Origin: Candidatus Omnitrophota bacterium
GTDB taxonomy: Bacteria; Omnitrophota; Gorgyraeia; Duberdicusellales; 4484-171
Direction of reading: 5' to 3'
Length of the DNA stretch: 34,339 nucleotides
Assembly (NCBI GenBank): GCA_028692655.1
Contig: JAQUWY010000018.1
Coordinates: 1-34,339, forward strand
The position numbers were made by a program, and so were the translations under genes. This document shows positions 1-8,355 of this stretch, in pieces (position 1 is the stretch's first letter; each line of letters starts with the position of its first letter). Under the pieces are notes generated by a model. That model saw nothing but the letters and a program-made list of their open reading frames with translations. It was not told the DNA's origin and did not search any database.

Positions 1-2
1 AG

Positions 3-470
3 TCTATCAGGATCACTGCTCCGCATAAGCTTTCGGAAGATGAAATAAATAAGATGGTAAAGGAAGCTGAGAAGTATGCCGGCGAGGATACCAAAAGAAA
101 AGAAACCGCTGAGCTTAAGAACCAGGCAGACACTTTGGTTTATAGCACGGAAAAAGCCCTGAAAGAACATGGTGACAAAATCCCGGAAGAAGATAAGAAA
201 ACCATAGAAACAAAACTGGCCGCTTTAAGAGATTTGCTCAAAGCGGCTTCAGCGGATAATGAAGCCATAAAAAAGGCTACGGAAGAATTGACCAACGCTT
301 CACATAAGCTGGCGGAACAGATTTATAAAGCAAGCAATCAACAGCAACAACAAGGCCAGCAGGCTTCTGGGCCAGAAGGCCCTGCCGGAAGCCAGGAAGC
401 AGCTTCAGAGGAGAAACCTAAGGATCCGGAAGTGGTAGACGCTGAGTATAAGGAAGAAGACAATAAATAG
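3..470 (+). CDS. dnaK: Chaperone DnaK (Hsp70), C-terminal part; 5' end outside window
   Basis: Frame is open from base 3 (SIRITAPHKLSEDEINKMVKEAEKYAGEDTKRKE...), typical DnaK lid domain and acidic tail; dnaJ follows. Confidence 0.95.
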   Translation, partial: SIRITAPHKLSEDEINKMVKEAEKYAGEDTKRKETAELKNQADTLVYSTEKALKEHGDKIPEEDKKTIETKLAALRDLLKAASADNEAIKKATEELTNASHKLAEQIYKASNQQQQQGQQASGPEGPAGSQEAASEEKPKDPEVVDAEYKEEDNK

Positions 471-549
471 AGCACCTGAACGTTAGAGCACCAGTCACCA
501 GTAGAGAATTTCTGCTCTGGTGTTCTGGCGTGCCGGTGCACTGGTGCAC
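470..549. repeat. 8-bp-period degenerate tandem array, head-to-head halves (gcacca / tggtgc)
   Basis: gagcacct gaacgtta gagcacca gtcaccag ... tggtgttc tggcgtgc cggtgcac tggtgcac; starts at the dnaK stop codon. Confidence 0.7.
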
Positions 550-557
550 AATAAGAT

Positions 558-1658
558 ATGATGAGCACAACAAGAGATTATTACGAAGTTTTAGGCGTAA
601 ACAAGGGTGCCGGGGTTGATGAGATTAAAAAAGCTTATCGGCAGCTGGTTATGAAATTCCATCCTGACAGGGTTGAATCCGCCCAAAAAAAAGAAGCCGA
701 AGAGAAGTTCAAGGAGATTTCAGAAGCATACGCTGTCTTAAGTGATCCCAAGAAAAAACAGCTTTATGACCAGTATGGCCATGCGGGCATAGATTCCCGG
801 TATTCTACGGAAGATATCTTTAAAGGAGCTGATTTTTCCAGTATTTTTGGCGGCGGCGGCGGAAGCTTCAGCGATATTTTTGAACATATTTTTGCTGATT
901 CAGGTTTTGACATTTTTGGTTCCGGTTCTCGGGGCCAAAGGCGGCAGAAAGCCGGAAGTGACTTACAGCTCAGAATTGCCATAACGCTGGAAGAAGTAAG
1001 CACCGGAGTTGAAAAAGACATTTCCTATAATCGTTACGACGCTTGTCCGTCCTGTAAAGGCACTGGAGCTGAATCAGGATCAGGGAAAACTACTTGCTCT
1101 ACCTGCCGAGGTTCGGGTGCAGTTCGCAGCGGGATGGGTTTTATAAGTTTTACTCAAGAATGCCCATCTTGTCATGGAGCAGGCCAGATTATCAAGAATC
1201 GGTGCAAAAACTGTTCCGGCCAGGGTGTGGTTAGGGCAAAGAAAAACCTGAAAGTTAATATCCCCAAAGGTGTAAGTACGGGGTCGGTTTTACGCTTAAA
1301 AAGCGAAGGAAATTACGGCTCAGGCGGCCGGGGTGACCTTTATTTACATATTGAAGTTTTGATCCATTCCCTATTTAGCCGGGAAGGAGACAATATAAGA
1401 TATAGAGTTTCTGTGGGGGTGCTTAAAGCTATATTAGGTTCGGAAATAGAAGTGCCGACTCTTTACGGAAAGGTGAAGATGAAAATTCCCGCCGGAACTC
1501 AACCGAACACAGTCTTTAGGCTAAAGAATAAAGGAATAGCTAACCTGCATAGCCGAAGAATGGGGGATGAGCTGGTAGAAGTTGAAATAGAGATCCCTAA
1601 ACGGCTTTCTTCTCAGGAGAGAAAGATTCTTCAGGAGTGGGAGAGAATTAAAAGTTAA
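558..1658 (+). CDS. dnaJ: Chaperone DnaJ (start ATG 558 or 561)
   Basis: J domain with HPD, G/F-rich region, four CxxCxGxG-type zinc motifs. Confidence 0.97.
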   Translation: MMSTTRDYYEVLGVNKGAGVDEIKKAYRQLVMKFHPDRVESAQKKEAEEKFKEISEAYAVLSDPKKKQLYDQYGHAGIDSRYSTEDIFKGADFSSIFGGGGGSFSDIFEHIFADSGFDIFGSGSRGQRRQKAGSDLQLRIAITLEEVSTGVEKDISYNRYDACPSCKGTGAESGSGKTTCSTCRGSGAVRSGMGFISFTQECPSCHGAGQIIKNRCKNCSGQGVVRAKKNLKVNIPKGVSTGSVLRLKSEGNYGSGGRGDLYLHIEVLIHSLFSREGDNIRYRVSVGVLKAILGSEIEVPTLYGKVKMKIPAGTQPNTVFRLKNKGIANLHSRRMGDELVEVEIEIPKRLSSQERKILQEWERIKS

Positions 1659-1660
1659 TA

Positions 1661-2047
1661 GTCCACATTCTATAGAATATACAGGTTGAGGCTTAAAAAA
1701 AGTCCACGGTCCACGGTCGATAGTCCATAGACGACAGGCTATATAGGTTGAGGTTGAGGTTGAGGTTAAGGTTAAGGTTGAACCATTGTTGCAAACCCGC
1801 ATTGCAACGAGGTTGAGAAAAACTAAAAAACCAAAAGACCAAAAAACAGAAAACTAAAGAACTAAAAATAAAAAGACTGAAAAACTGAAAGACCAAAAAA
1901 CCAAAAAACACAAAAGCTAAAGAAATTAAAACCTTGCCTACCGGCAGGCAGGCGCTAACCAAAAACCGAACACCGCAAACCGATAATTTGATTCAAAACT
2001 TGAGACTTGCAACCTGAGACCTGAAACTTGTAACCTGCGACTCGAAT
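1661..2047 (+). repeat. Composite repeat cassette copy 1 (subfamily A)
   Basis: Order: 7-bp gtccacg module, 6-bp ggttRa array, 34-bp palindrome, 8-bp accaaaaa module, ccttgcctaccggcaggcagg palindrome, aaaccga module, cttgaga heptamers. Confidence 0.9.
1781..1814. repeat. 34-bp imperfect palindrome AACC-att-GTTGCAA-acccgca-TTGCAAC-ga-GGTT, copy 1
   Basis: Inverted repeat read directly; identical 34-mer at 7978-8011. Confidence 0.9.
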
Positions 2048-2073
2048 TAAAGCTGTTTTTAGGAGAGAGAAAA

Positions 2074-2373
2074 ATGCCGACATACGATTACAAATGCTTA
2101 AAATGCGGAGATAAATTCGAAGTTTTCCAAAAAATGAGCGATAAGCCGCTTACCACCTGCCCTAAATGCAAGGGCCAGGTTCGCCGCCTGATCGGTTCAG
2201 GCTGTGGATTGATTTTTAAAGGTAAAGGTTTCTATGCTACCGACTATAAGAAAAGTACCTGTTCTACTAAAGCTAAGGACGAGCCCAAAGCGAAATGCAA
2301 CGGCTGCGATAAGCCGAAAGCTGACTGCAGCCAAACGTCAAACAAAAAAGATTCCGGAAATAATTCTAAGTAA
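2074..2373 (+). CDS. FmdB-family zinc ribbon protein
   Basis: MPTYDYKCLKCGDKFEVFQKM...TTCPKCKGQVRRLIG; RBS aggagag. Confidence 0.9.
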   Translation: MPTYDYKCLKCGDKFEVFQKMSDKPLTTCPKCKGQVRRLIGSGCGLIFKGKGFYATDYKKSTCSTKAKDEPKAKCNGCDKPKADCSQTSNKKDSGNNSK

Positions 2374-2455
2374 AATTAAAACGACAGCCCGTTTTTGTTT
2401 TCTAACAACTTAGCTGTAAATATTGACCGTGAATGGTCAGGTGAGGAGATTAAAT

Positions 2456-3673
2456 ATGGTTTCTAAGGCCAGAAAGCCTTCAATAAAGCCCTTTAAAGCT
2501 ACGCATTTTAACCCTTCAAAAGTAAAATCTTATTCAAAAGTTGTATGCCCCCCTTATGATGTTATAAGCAAAGCTCATTTAGCCTGCCTGCGCGAAAGGT
2601 CTCAGTTTAATTTTTCTCATTTGTTGATTACCGACAAGGGCGGTTACGCCGCGGTAGGGAGAAAGCTGAATGAATGGCTCAAAAGCAAGGTATTAATCGA
2701 TGATGACAAGGATTGTTTTTACTTATATGAGCAGGCATTTAAGGTGGGAAAGAAAACTTTTAAACGTTATGGGGTGTTGTCGCTTCTTAGAATGGAAAAG
2801 AAAGATATTTTCCCGCATGAATACACTTTATCTGCCCCTAAGGTTGACAGGAAGAAAATGATACGGGCAGTAAAGGCCAATTTAAGCCCTATATTCTGTA
2901 TTGCCGTAAAGCCCGTAAGAACACTTAAAAATATTTACTTGTCATTTAGCGCAAAAAAACCTTTTGCGTCTTTTAAGGATGAGGAGGGAATTCATAATCG
3001 CGTATGGAAGATTTTTGATAAGCGGGATATAGAAAAAATAAGCCAAGCTTTCAATAAGGCAAAACTTGTTATAGCTGATGGGCACCACCGTTTTGAGATA
3101 TCTTACGATTATTTCCTGAAAAACAAAGACAAATTCCAAGACCTCGATTATGTTCTTGCGTTTGTAACGGATGTACAAGAAGGGCTCTTGATATTGCCTA
3201 CACACAGAGTCATTTCTTTAGACGAGAGTAAAGATAGTTTTATACGGAAAGCCGGAAAATACTTTAAATTAAAAAAAGTTACCAAAGGCGGACTGGAAAA
3301 TAAGTTAAGCAAGGCAAAGCGGTTTGCTTTTGGGCTTTGCTGGGGTAAAGAATTCTTTCTTTTAGAGTTGAAAGATGCGGCGATTTTAGGTAAGATAAAA
3401 GACAAGAGTTATCGTAACTTAGATACCTACGTTTTTCATCAATTGGTTTTGCCGTTGTTTAAAACAAGCGGCGGCATCAAGTATACACACAGCCTAAACG
3501 AAGCAGCCAGCATGGTCAAGGGCACTGCGGCGGCATTCATTTTGCGGCCGGCAACACTTAAGGCTGTTTTTTCCATTTCAAGCAAGGGGTGCCGGCTTCC
3601 TCAAAAGTCGACTTATTTTTATCCGAAGTTGACCTCGGGGATTGTTGTTAGGCGATTTCTAAAACACGGATAA
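2456..3673 (+). CDS. DUF1015 family protein
   Basis: VVCPPYDVIS and VIADGHHRFEIS motifs; RBS gaggag before ATG 2456. Confidence 0.9.
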   Translation: MVSKARKPSIKPFKATHFNPSKVKSYSKVVCPPYDVISKAHLACLRERSQFNFSHLLITDKGGYAAVGRKLNEWLKSKVLIDDDKDCFYLYEQAFKVGKKTFKRYGVLSLLRMEKKDIFPHEYTLSAPKVDRKKMIRAVKANLSPIFCIAVKPVRTLKNIYLSFSAKKPFASFKDEEGIHNRVWKIFDKRDIEKISQAFNKAKLVIADGHHRFEISYDYFLKNKDKFQDLDYVLAFVTDVQEGLLILPTHRVISLDESKDSFIRKAGKYFKLKKVTKGGLENKLSKAKRFAFGLCWGKEFFLLELKDAAILGKIKDKSYRNLDTYVFHQLVLPLFKTSGGIKYTHSLNEAASMVKGTAAAFILRPATLKAVFSISSKGCRLPQKSTYFYPKLTSGIVVRRFLKHG

Positions 3674-3785
3674 ACACAGATTTCAGGAGATACAGATACT
3701 CACGGATATAGAGAAAAGCGGATAGGCGCGGAAAAAATCCGCTTAAATTAGCGTAGGTATCCGCGTGAATTTGCGCGTAAGCGGG
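3661..3785. repeat. Intergenic repeat of acacggataaacacagattt / aatccgcg type, including inverted repeat AAGCGGAT...ATCCGCTT (3716-3744)
   Basis: Degenerate recurrence of cacgga/cacaga and atccgc units; begins inside the last codons of DUF1015. Confidence 0.65.
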
Positions 3786-3792
3786 GCGAACA

Positions 3793-4632
3793 ATGAGGAT
3801 ATTTAAAAAACCTTTTGGTTATAAGCTAAACAATAAGAAAAAAAAGATACCGGACGGCTTATGGCAGAAATGTTCGCAATGCTCTAATCTTATTTTCAGT
3901 AAGTTATTAGATGAGAATTTGAAAATATGCCCAAAATGCGGGTATCATTTTTCACTTACTTGCTGGGAACGGATAGGATTTATCACTGACCCGGGGACTT
4001 TTAAGGAGGAATTTAAAGACCTTGAGTCTCTGGATCCCATTAGTTTTTCCGGCCCTAAAACATATCGAGAGAAATTAGAAGAGGCTAAAAGTTCAACCGG
4101 CTTAAAAGAAGCTGCAGTTATCGGTGTGGCGAAGATCGAAAACTATGACGCTGCTTTAGGAGTAACTGATTCACGTTTTATAATGGGCTCTATGGGTTCG
4201 GTAGTTGGGGAAAAAATTACCAAAATAAGCGAGGTGGCGCTTGAGAAGAAAATTCCGCTTATAATTATTTCGGGTTCCGGCGGCGGGGCCAGGATGTACG
4301 AAGGTATGTTCAGCCTTATGCAAATGGCAAAAACCAGCGCGGCTCTGGCTCGCCTCAAGAAGGCAAATCTTCCTTTTATTTCGATATTAACAAATCCTAC
4401 CATGGCGGGGGTTATGGCTTCTTTCGCCGGGTTGGGAGATGTTACTATTGCCGAACCCGGAGCTTTAATAGGTTTTACCGGCCCCAGAGTTATAAAACAG
4501 ACTATAAAACAGGACCTGCCTAAAGGGTTTCAAACCTCGGAATTTAACCTTGAACACGGATTGATTGACTTGGTTGTCAGCCGTAAAGAGCTAAAAACAA
4601 CTTTGGGTAAATTATTATATTATTTAACTTGA
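3793..4632 (+). CDS. accD: Acetyl-CoA carboxylase carboxyltransferase subunit beta
   Basis: N-terminal CxxC zinc ribbon (KCSQCSNLI...CPKCGYHF), SGSGGGARMYEG, GFTGPRVIKQT. Confidence 0.95.
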   Translation: MRIFKKPFGYKLNNKKKKIPDGLWQKCSQCSNLIFSKLLDENLKICPKCGYHFSLTCWERIGFITDPGTFKEEFKDLESLDPISFSGPKTYREKLEEAKSSTGLKEAAVIGVAKIENYDAALGVTDSRFIMGSMGSVVGEKITKISEVALEKKIPLIIISGSGGGARMYEGMFSLMQMAKTSAALARLKKANLPFISILTNPTMAGVMASFAGLGDVTIAEPGALIGFTGPRVIKQTIKQDLPKGFQTSEFNLEHGLIDLVVSRKELKTTLGKLLYYLT

Positions 4633-4665
4633 CATATAAAGGTTTAAAATTTAAAATTTTAGCTT

Positions 4666-5769
4666 ATGGCACAAGTAGCTTTAAAGAATATTAATAAACT
4701 TTACAACGGCAATATATCCGCGGTTAAGGATGTTAACCTTAACATTGAGGACAAAGAGTTTGTTGTTTTGGTAGGCCCCTCGGGCTGTGGAAAATCAACT
4801 ACTTTAAGAATGGTAGCCGGTTTGGAAGATCCTACAAGCGGCGGCATCTATATAGGTGATAAAAAAGTCAATAATGTTCCGGCTAAAGATAGAAATATTG
4901 CTATGGTGTTCCAGAATTACGCTCTTTATCCGCATATGAATGCTTACAGCAATATGGCCTTTGCTTTAAAACTGCGTAATTACTCAAAAGCTGATATTGA
5001 TTCCAGAGTAAAAGAAGCCGCACAAATTTTAGGAATAGGCCATCTTATGGACAGGAGGCCTAAGGAGATTTCCGGAGGTGAACGCCAGAGAGTGGCTGTG
5101 GGTAGGGCGATTGTGCGAAAGCCGGAGGTATTTCTTTTTGATGAACCACTAAGCAATCTTGACGCTAAGATGCGCGTGCAGATGCGCACGGAAATCCATA
5201 AGCTTCATTTAAAAATACAAACAACCATGATTTATGTTACGCATGACCAGACTGAAGCTATGACGCTTGGAAACCGTATAGCGGTCATGAAAGGCGGCGA
5301 AGTCCTGCAATTTGACACACCTCTAAATGTTTATGACAATCCGGTGAATAGGTTTGTGGCCGGGTTTATCGGTTCCCCTCCCATGAATCTTATAAAAGGG
5401 AAAATAATAAAAGACGATGGCAGCTTGCATTTCGATGAAGGTAATTTTAAAGTCAGAATACTTAAACAAATGAATGACAAACTCAGTAAGTATATAGACA
5501 AAGAAGTAATTTTCGGCGTAAGGCCGGAAAACATATATGATAAGTTATTTGCTTCCAATGCTACTCCGGATAACACTTTAACGGTTCTATGCGAAGTAAT
5601 CGAAACGATGGGTTCTGAAAACTACCTTTACTTTTCTACAGGAAGTAACACCATGATAGCGGTTGTTGAAGCCGCGAATAAGCCCGCTGTGGGTGGCATG
5701 GTTGAGGTTGTTTTTGACATGAAGAAGGTTCATTTTTTTGATCCTTCAGAAGAATTTACCATTGTGTAA
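4666..5769 (+). CDS. Sugar-type ABC transporter ATPase (UgpC/MsmX/MalK-like)
   Basis: Walker A GPSGCGKST, signature SGGERQR, Walker B VFLFDEPLSNLD, C-terminal OB-type domain; no permease genes adjacent. Confidence 0.93.
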   Translation: MAQVALKNINKLYNGNISAVKDVNLNIEDKEFVVLVGPSGCGKSTTLRMVAGLEDPTSGGIYIGDKKVNNVPAKDRNIAMVFQNYALYPHMNAYSNMAFALKLRNYSKADIDSRVKEAAQILGIGHLMDRRPKEISGGERQRVAVGRAIVRKPEVFLFDEPLSNLDAKMRVQMRTEIHKLHLKIQTTMIYVTHDQTEAMTLGNRIAVMKGGEVLQFDTPLNVYDNPVNRFVAGFIGSPPMNLIKGKIIKDDGSLHFDEGNFKVRILKQMNDKLSKYIDKEVIFGVRPENIYDKLFASNATPDNTLTVLCEVIETMGSENYLYFSTGSNTMIAVVEAANKPAVGGMVEVVFDMKKVHFFDPSEEFTIV

Positions 5770-7009
5770 TTTTCTTGCCTGCATAATTTTAGCGTTACTT
5801 TTTATCGACTCTCTTGTTCTGGCTTTTTCCAAAATGCCCGCGGTTGGTTTATTCTTCCTAACCGCATCTGCAACGGCCTTTCTGATTTTTCGTAAACTTA
5901 AAAAACATATTTTCTCGGGATATCACGGAGATATCGATTCAATAGAAGGAAAAATCAACCTTGCAGCGGAGAATATAACCGAGAAAGAAAAAATCCTCCA
6001 GAGCCTTTCGCCCAAACATGAGAAAATCTCTTTTTTATTTGAAGTTTCCAAGAAATTTATTGAGTTATCTGAACCGGAAGAAATCTATGATTTTCTTTTG
6101 TCTACCTTAGACAAGCTATTTCCCCAGGCAGACAATATCCTTGTTTTTGATTTTGAAAAAGGCCAGGATAACCTAAGCTTAGTTCGTTCGCTGAAAAGAA
6201 AATTTGCGGTTATAAAAGAAAAAAAAGGCGGAATAATAGACAGCTGGATTTTACGGCACAACAGTTCATTGTTGATAGATGATTTAATAAAAGATTTCAG
6301 GTTTGATTCTTACAGGGTGGAGGCTTATACGCAAAGAGGATGCCAGTCTTTCGTAGGCAGTCCATTTTCGATTGCCGAAAAACCTTTAGGCATCGTAAGA
6401 ATGGAATCGGTTAATCCCGGAGTATTCAGCTTTGATGATTCACGCCTCTTGCGCAATATCTGTGAACTGGCGGCTGTTGTGCTTGAAAGGGGAAGGCTTT
6501 TTGAAAAAGCCAGGGAATTGGCAATCAGGGATTCTTTGACTGGCCTTTATTTGAAAGACTATTTTTTTGACCGCCTCAACCATGAGTTTAAGCGTATGAA
6601 TGAAGGCACTTCCTGTGGAGTAATAATGGCTGATATTGACGATTTTAAAAAAATCAACGATACTTACGGGCATGTTGTCGGCGATAAAGTTATTATTGCT
6701 ATTTCTAAGATACTGGCCGCATTAACTAAGATTCCGGGTATGATTTGCGGCCGTTTTGGAGGAGAAGAATTTGTAGTTTTGTATCCTGGCTGCGGCTTAC
6801 AATCTCTCGTTGGTCTTGCTGAACGAATTCGCCAGGAAGTAAATAAAACAGATTTAAGTTTCCGTAGGAATACTGTTCATTTTACGGTATCGCTGGGGCT
6901 GGCTCTATACCCTGATACCGGCAAAGACGCCTTGAGCTTGGTTAAGGCGGCAGATGAGAGGCTTTACAAAGCAAAAAAAGAAGGCAAAGATAGAATATGT
7001 TTTTCTTAA
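5738..7009 (+). CDS. Membrane GAF-GGDEF diguanylate cyclase
   Basis: N-terminal TM, GAF-like region, RDSLTGLY, RFGGEEFVVLY; overlaps upstream gene by 32 bp so the start is uncertain. Confidence 0.88.
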   Translation: MILQKNLPLCNFLACIILALLFIDSLVLAFSKMPAVGLFFLTASATAFLIFRKLKKHIFSGYHGDIDSIEGKINLAAENITEKEKILQSLSPKHEKISFLFEVSKKFIELSEPEEIYDFLLSTLDKLFPQADNILVFDFEKGQDNLSLVRSLKRKFAVIKEKKGGIIDSWILRHNSSLLIDDLIKDFRFDSYRVEAYTQRGCQSFVGSPFSIAEKPLGIVRMESVNPGVFSFDDSRLLRNICELAAVVLERGRLFEKARELAIRDSLTGLYLKDYFFDRLNHEFKRMNEGTSCGVIMADIDDFKKINDTYGHVVGDKVIIAISKILAALTKIPGMICGRFGGEEFVVLYPGCGLQSLVGLAERIRQEVNKTDLSFRRNTVHFTVSLGLALYPDTGKDALSLVKAADERLYKAKKEGKDRICFS

Positions 7010-7965
7010 TAGCTGGATTTATATTGTTTGCCGGGTTTCTGTTCAACGAGTTTTTTCTCCTTAAAAGATTCCGCCGGAAAGAAGCAAACAGGGAACACTC
7101 GTTAGCGGAGGATGTCCGGATTTTAGAGAAAAGAGGCGAGGATATAAACAACGAAGTTAAGAAGTGGGAAAATATCTTGTCAGAACGCTTTTCGTTTTAC
7201 GATATCACAAGAAAGATAACACCATATCTTGATAAAGAAGAGCTGGCCCGGGCGTTTATAGGGGAGATGAAATATCTAAACGGGGTTGAAAGCGTGGAGT
7301 TTTACGGCTCTTCCCGAAGAAAGGGCTGGCTTACTTTTAAACTCAAATCCTTTGAGCAAGATTATATATGTATTAAAACCACTTCCCATGAGGTCATAGA
7401 ATGCCTGCCTTATTTTATAAAGTTATTTATTCTCTGCCTTGAAAGAATAGACCTGTACCGAAAGCTTCAGGAGCTATCCATACATGATTCATTAACGGGG
7501 ATTTACAACCGTAGGTATTTTATGCAGCGGTTTGCCGAAGAGTTCCAACGGGCAAAACAATTTAATCTTAATCTGGCTTTTCTTATGATTGATATAGATA
7601 ACTTTAAAAAAATCAACGATACTTATGGGCATTTAGTGGGGGATGTTGTTTTAAGAGAAGTAGCAGTTGTTATAAAAGAAAGTACCCGCGAAATAGATTT
7701 TCTTGCCAGGTTTGGCGGAGAAGAATTCTCGGCAGTTTTGTTAGAAACAGGTAAGGATGAAGCGGTTGGGGCGGGTAAGCGTATAAATGAGAGGGTGATT
7801 CAGAAAAAGATTCACGCTTTTGATGAAATTTTAAGTGTGAGTGTAAGCATAGGCGTAGCATGCTTTCCTCAAAATGCTTTATACCCCGATGTTCTTCTGG
7901 AAGTAGCTGATAAAGCGATGTATCAGGCTAAACTTTCCGGCCGTAACCGCGTTTGTTTCTTCTAA
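6997..7965 (+). CDS. Membrane-anchored GGDEF diguanylate cyclase
   Basis: HDSLTGIYNRRYF, REIDFLARFGGEEF (GGEEF with RxxD I-site); overlaps previous gene by 13 bp. Confidence 0.9.
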   Translation: MFFLIAGFILFAGFLFNEFFLLKRFRRKEANREHSLAEDVRILEKRGEDINNEVKKWENILSERFSFYDITRKITPYLDKEELARAFIGEMKYLNGVESVEFYGSSRRKGWLTFKLKSFEQDYICIKTTSHEVIECLPYFIKLFILCLERIDLYRKLQELSIHDSLTGIYNRRYFMQRFAEEFQRAKQFNLNLAFLMIDIDNFKKINDTYGHLVGDVVLREVAVVIKESTREIDFLARFGGEEFSAVLLETGKDEAVGAGKRINERVIQKKIHAFDEILSVSVSIGVACFPQNALYPDVLLEVADKAMYQAKLSGRNRVCFF

Positions 7966-7977
7966 ATCCAATTCATC

Positions 7978-8278
7978 AACCATTGTTGCAAACCCGCATT
8001 GCAACGAGGTTTTGCAACGAGGTTATAGGCTGTACAGGTTGAGGCTTAAAAAAAGTCCACGGTCCACGGTCGATAGTCTATAGACCATAGACGATGCAGA
8101 TTGAGGCAAAGGCAAAGGCTAAGGTTGAGGTTAAGGTTAAGGTTGAGGTTGAGGTTGAGGAAAACCGAAGAACCAAAGAACTGAAATACTGAAAGACTAA
8201 AAAACGAAAAGACTTTAAAGCCTTGCCTACCGGCATGCAGGTGCTAAGCGAAAACCGAACACCGCAAACCGAACTGTA
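7978..8278 (+). repeat. Composite repeat cassette copy 2 (subfamily B) preceded by 34-bp palindrome (7978-8011)
   Basis: gtccacg heptamers, ggttRa hexamers, gaaccaaag/actgaaat module, ccttgcctaccggcatgcagg, aaaccga module. Confidence 0.9.
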
Positions 8279-8302
8279 GTTTTACGATATTTAATTTTTA
8301 GG

Positions 8303-8330
8303 TTGTAAAAAACTCTGTTTTGTAGATAAT
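8303..8330 (+). promoter_or_regulatory. Candidate sigma70-type promoter for pgi (TTGTAA-N16-GATAAT)
   Basis: Spacing and hexamers read from sequence between cassette copy 2 and pgi. Confidence 0.45.
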
Positions 8331-8355
8331 AGCCTTTAGTGAAAGGAAACATAAT

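Noticed and set aside
338-568. 76-aa - strand ORF (VHRHARTPEQKFSTGDWC)
   Set aside because: Antisense to dnaK and read through the 8-bp array.
1745-1780. Telomere-like function of the ggttRa array
   Set aside because: Internal, 5-6 units only, in both orientations, within a gene-dense chromosome; resemblance to eukaryotic telomeres is superficial.
1521-1962. Antisense ORFs over cassette copy 1 (93 and 89 aa, NLNLNLNL...MDYRPWTVDFF)
   Set aside because: Low-complexity translations of the repeat. Homologous antisense ORFs in copies 1 and 5 fall out of frame at a 1-nt homopolymer indel (gaccaaaaaacag vs gacaaaaaacag), so there is no coding selection.
1680-2050. CRISPR array hypothesis for the periodic repeats
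   Set aside because: Units are 6-8 bp, contiguous, with no spacers and no cas genes in the window.
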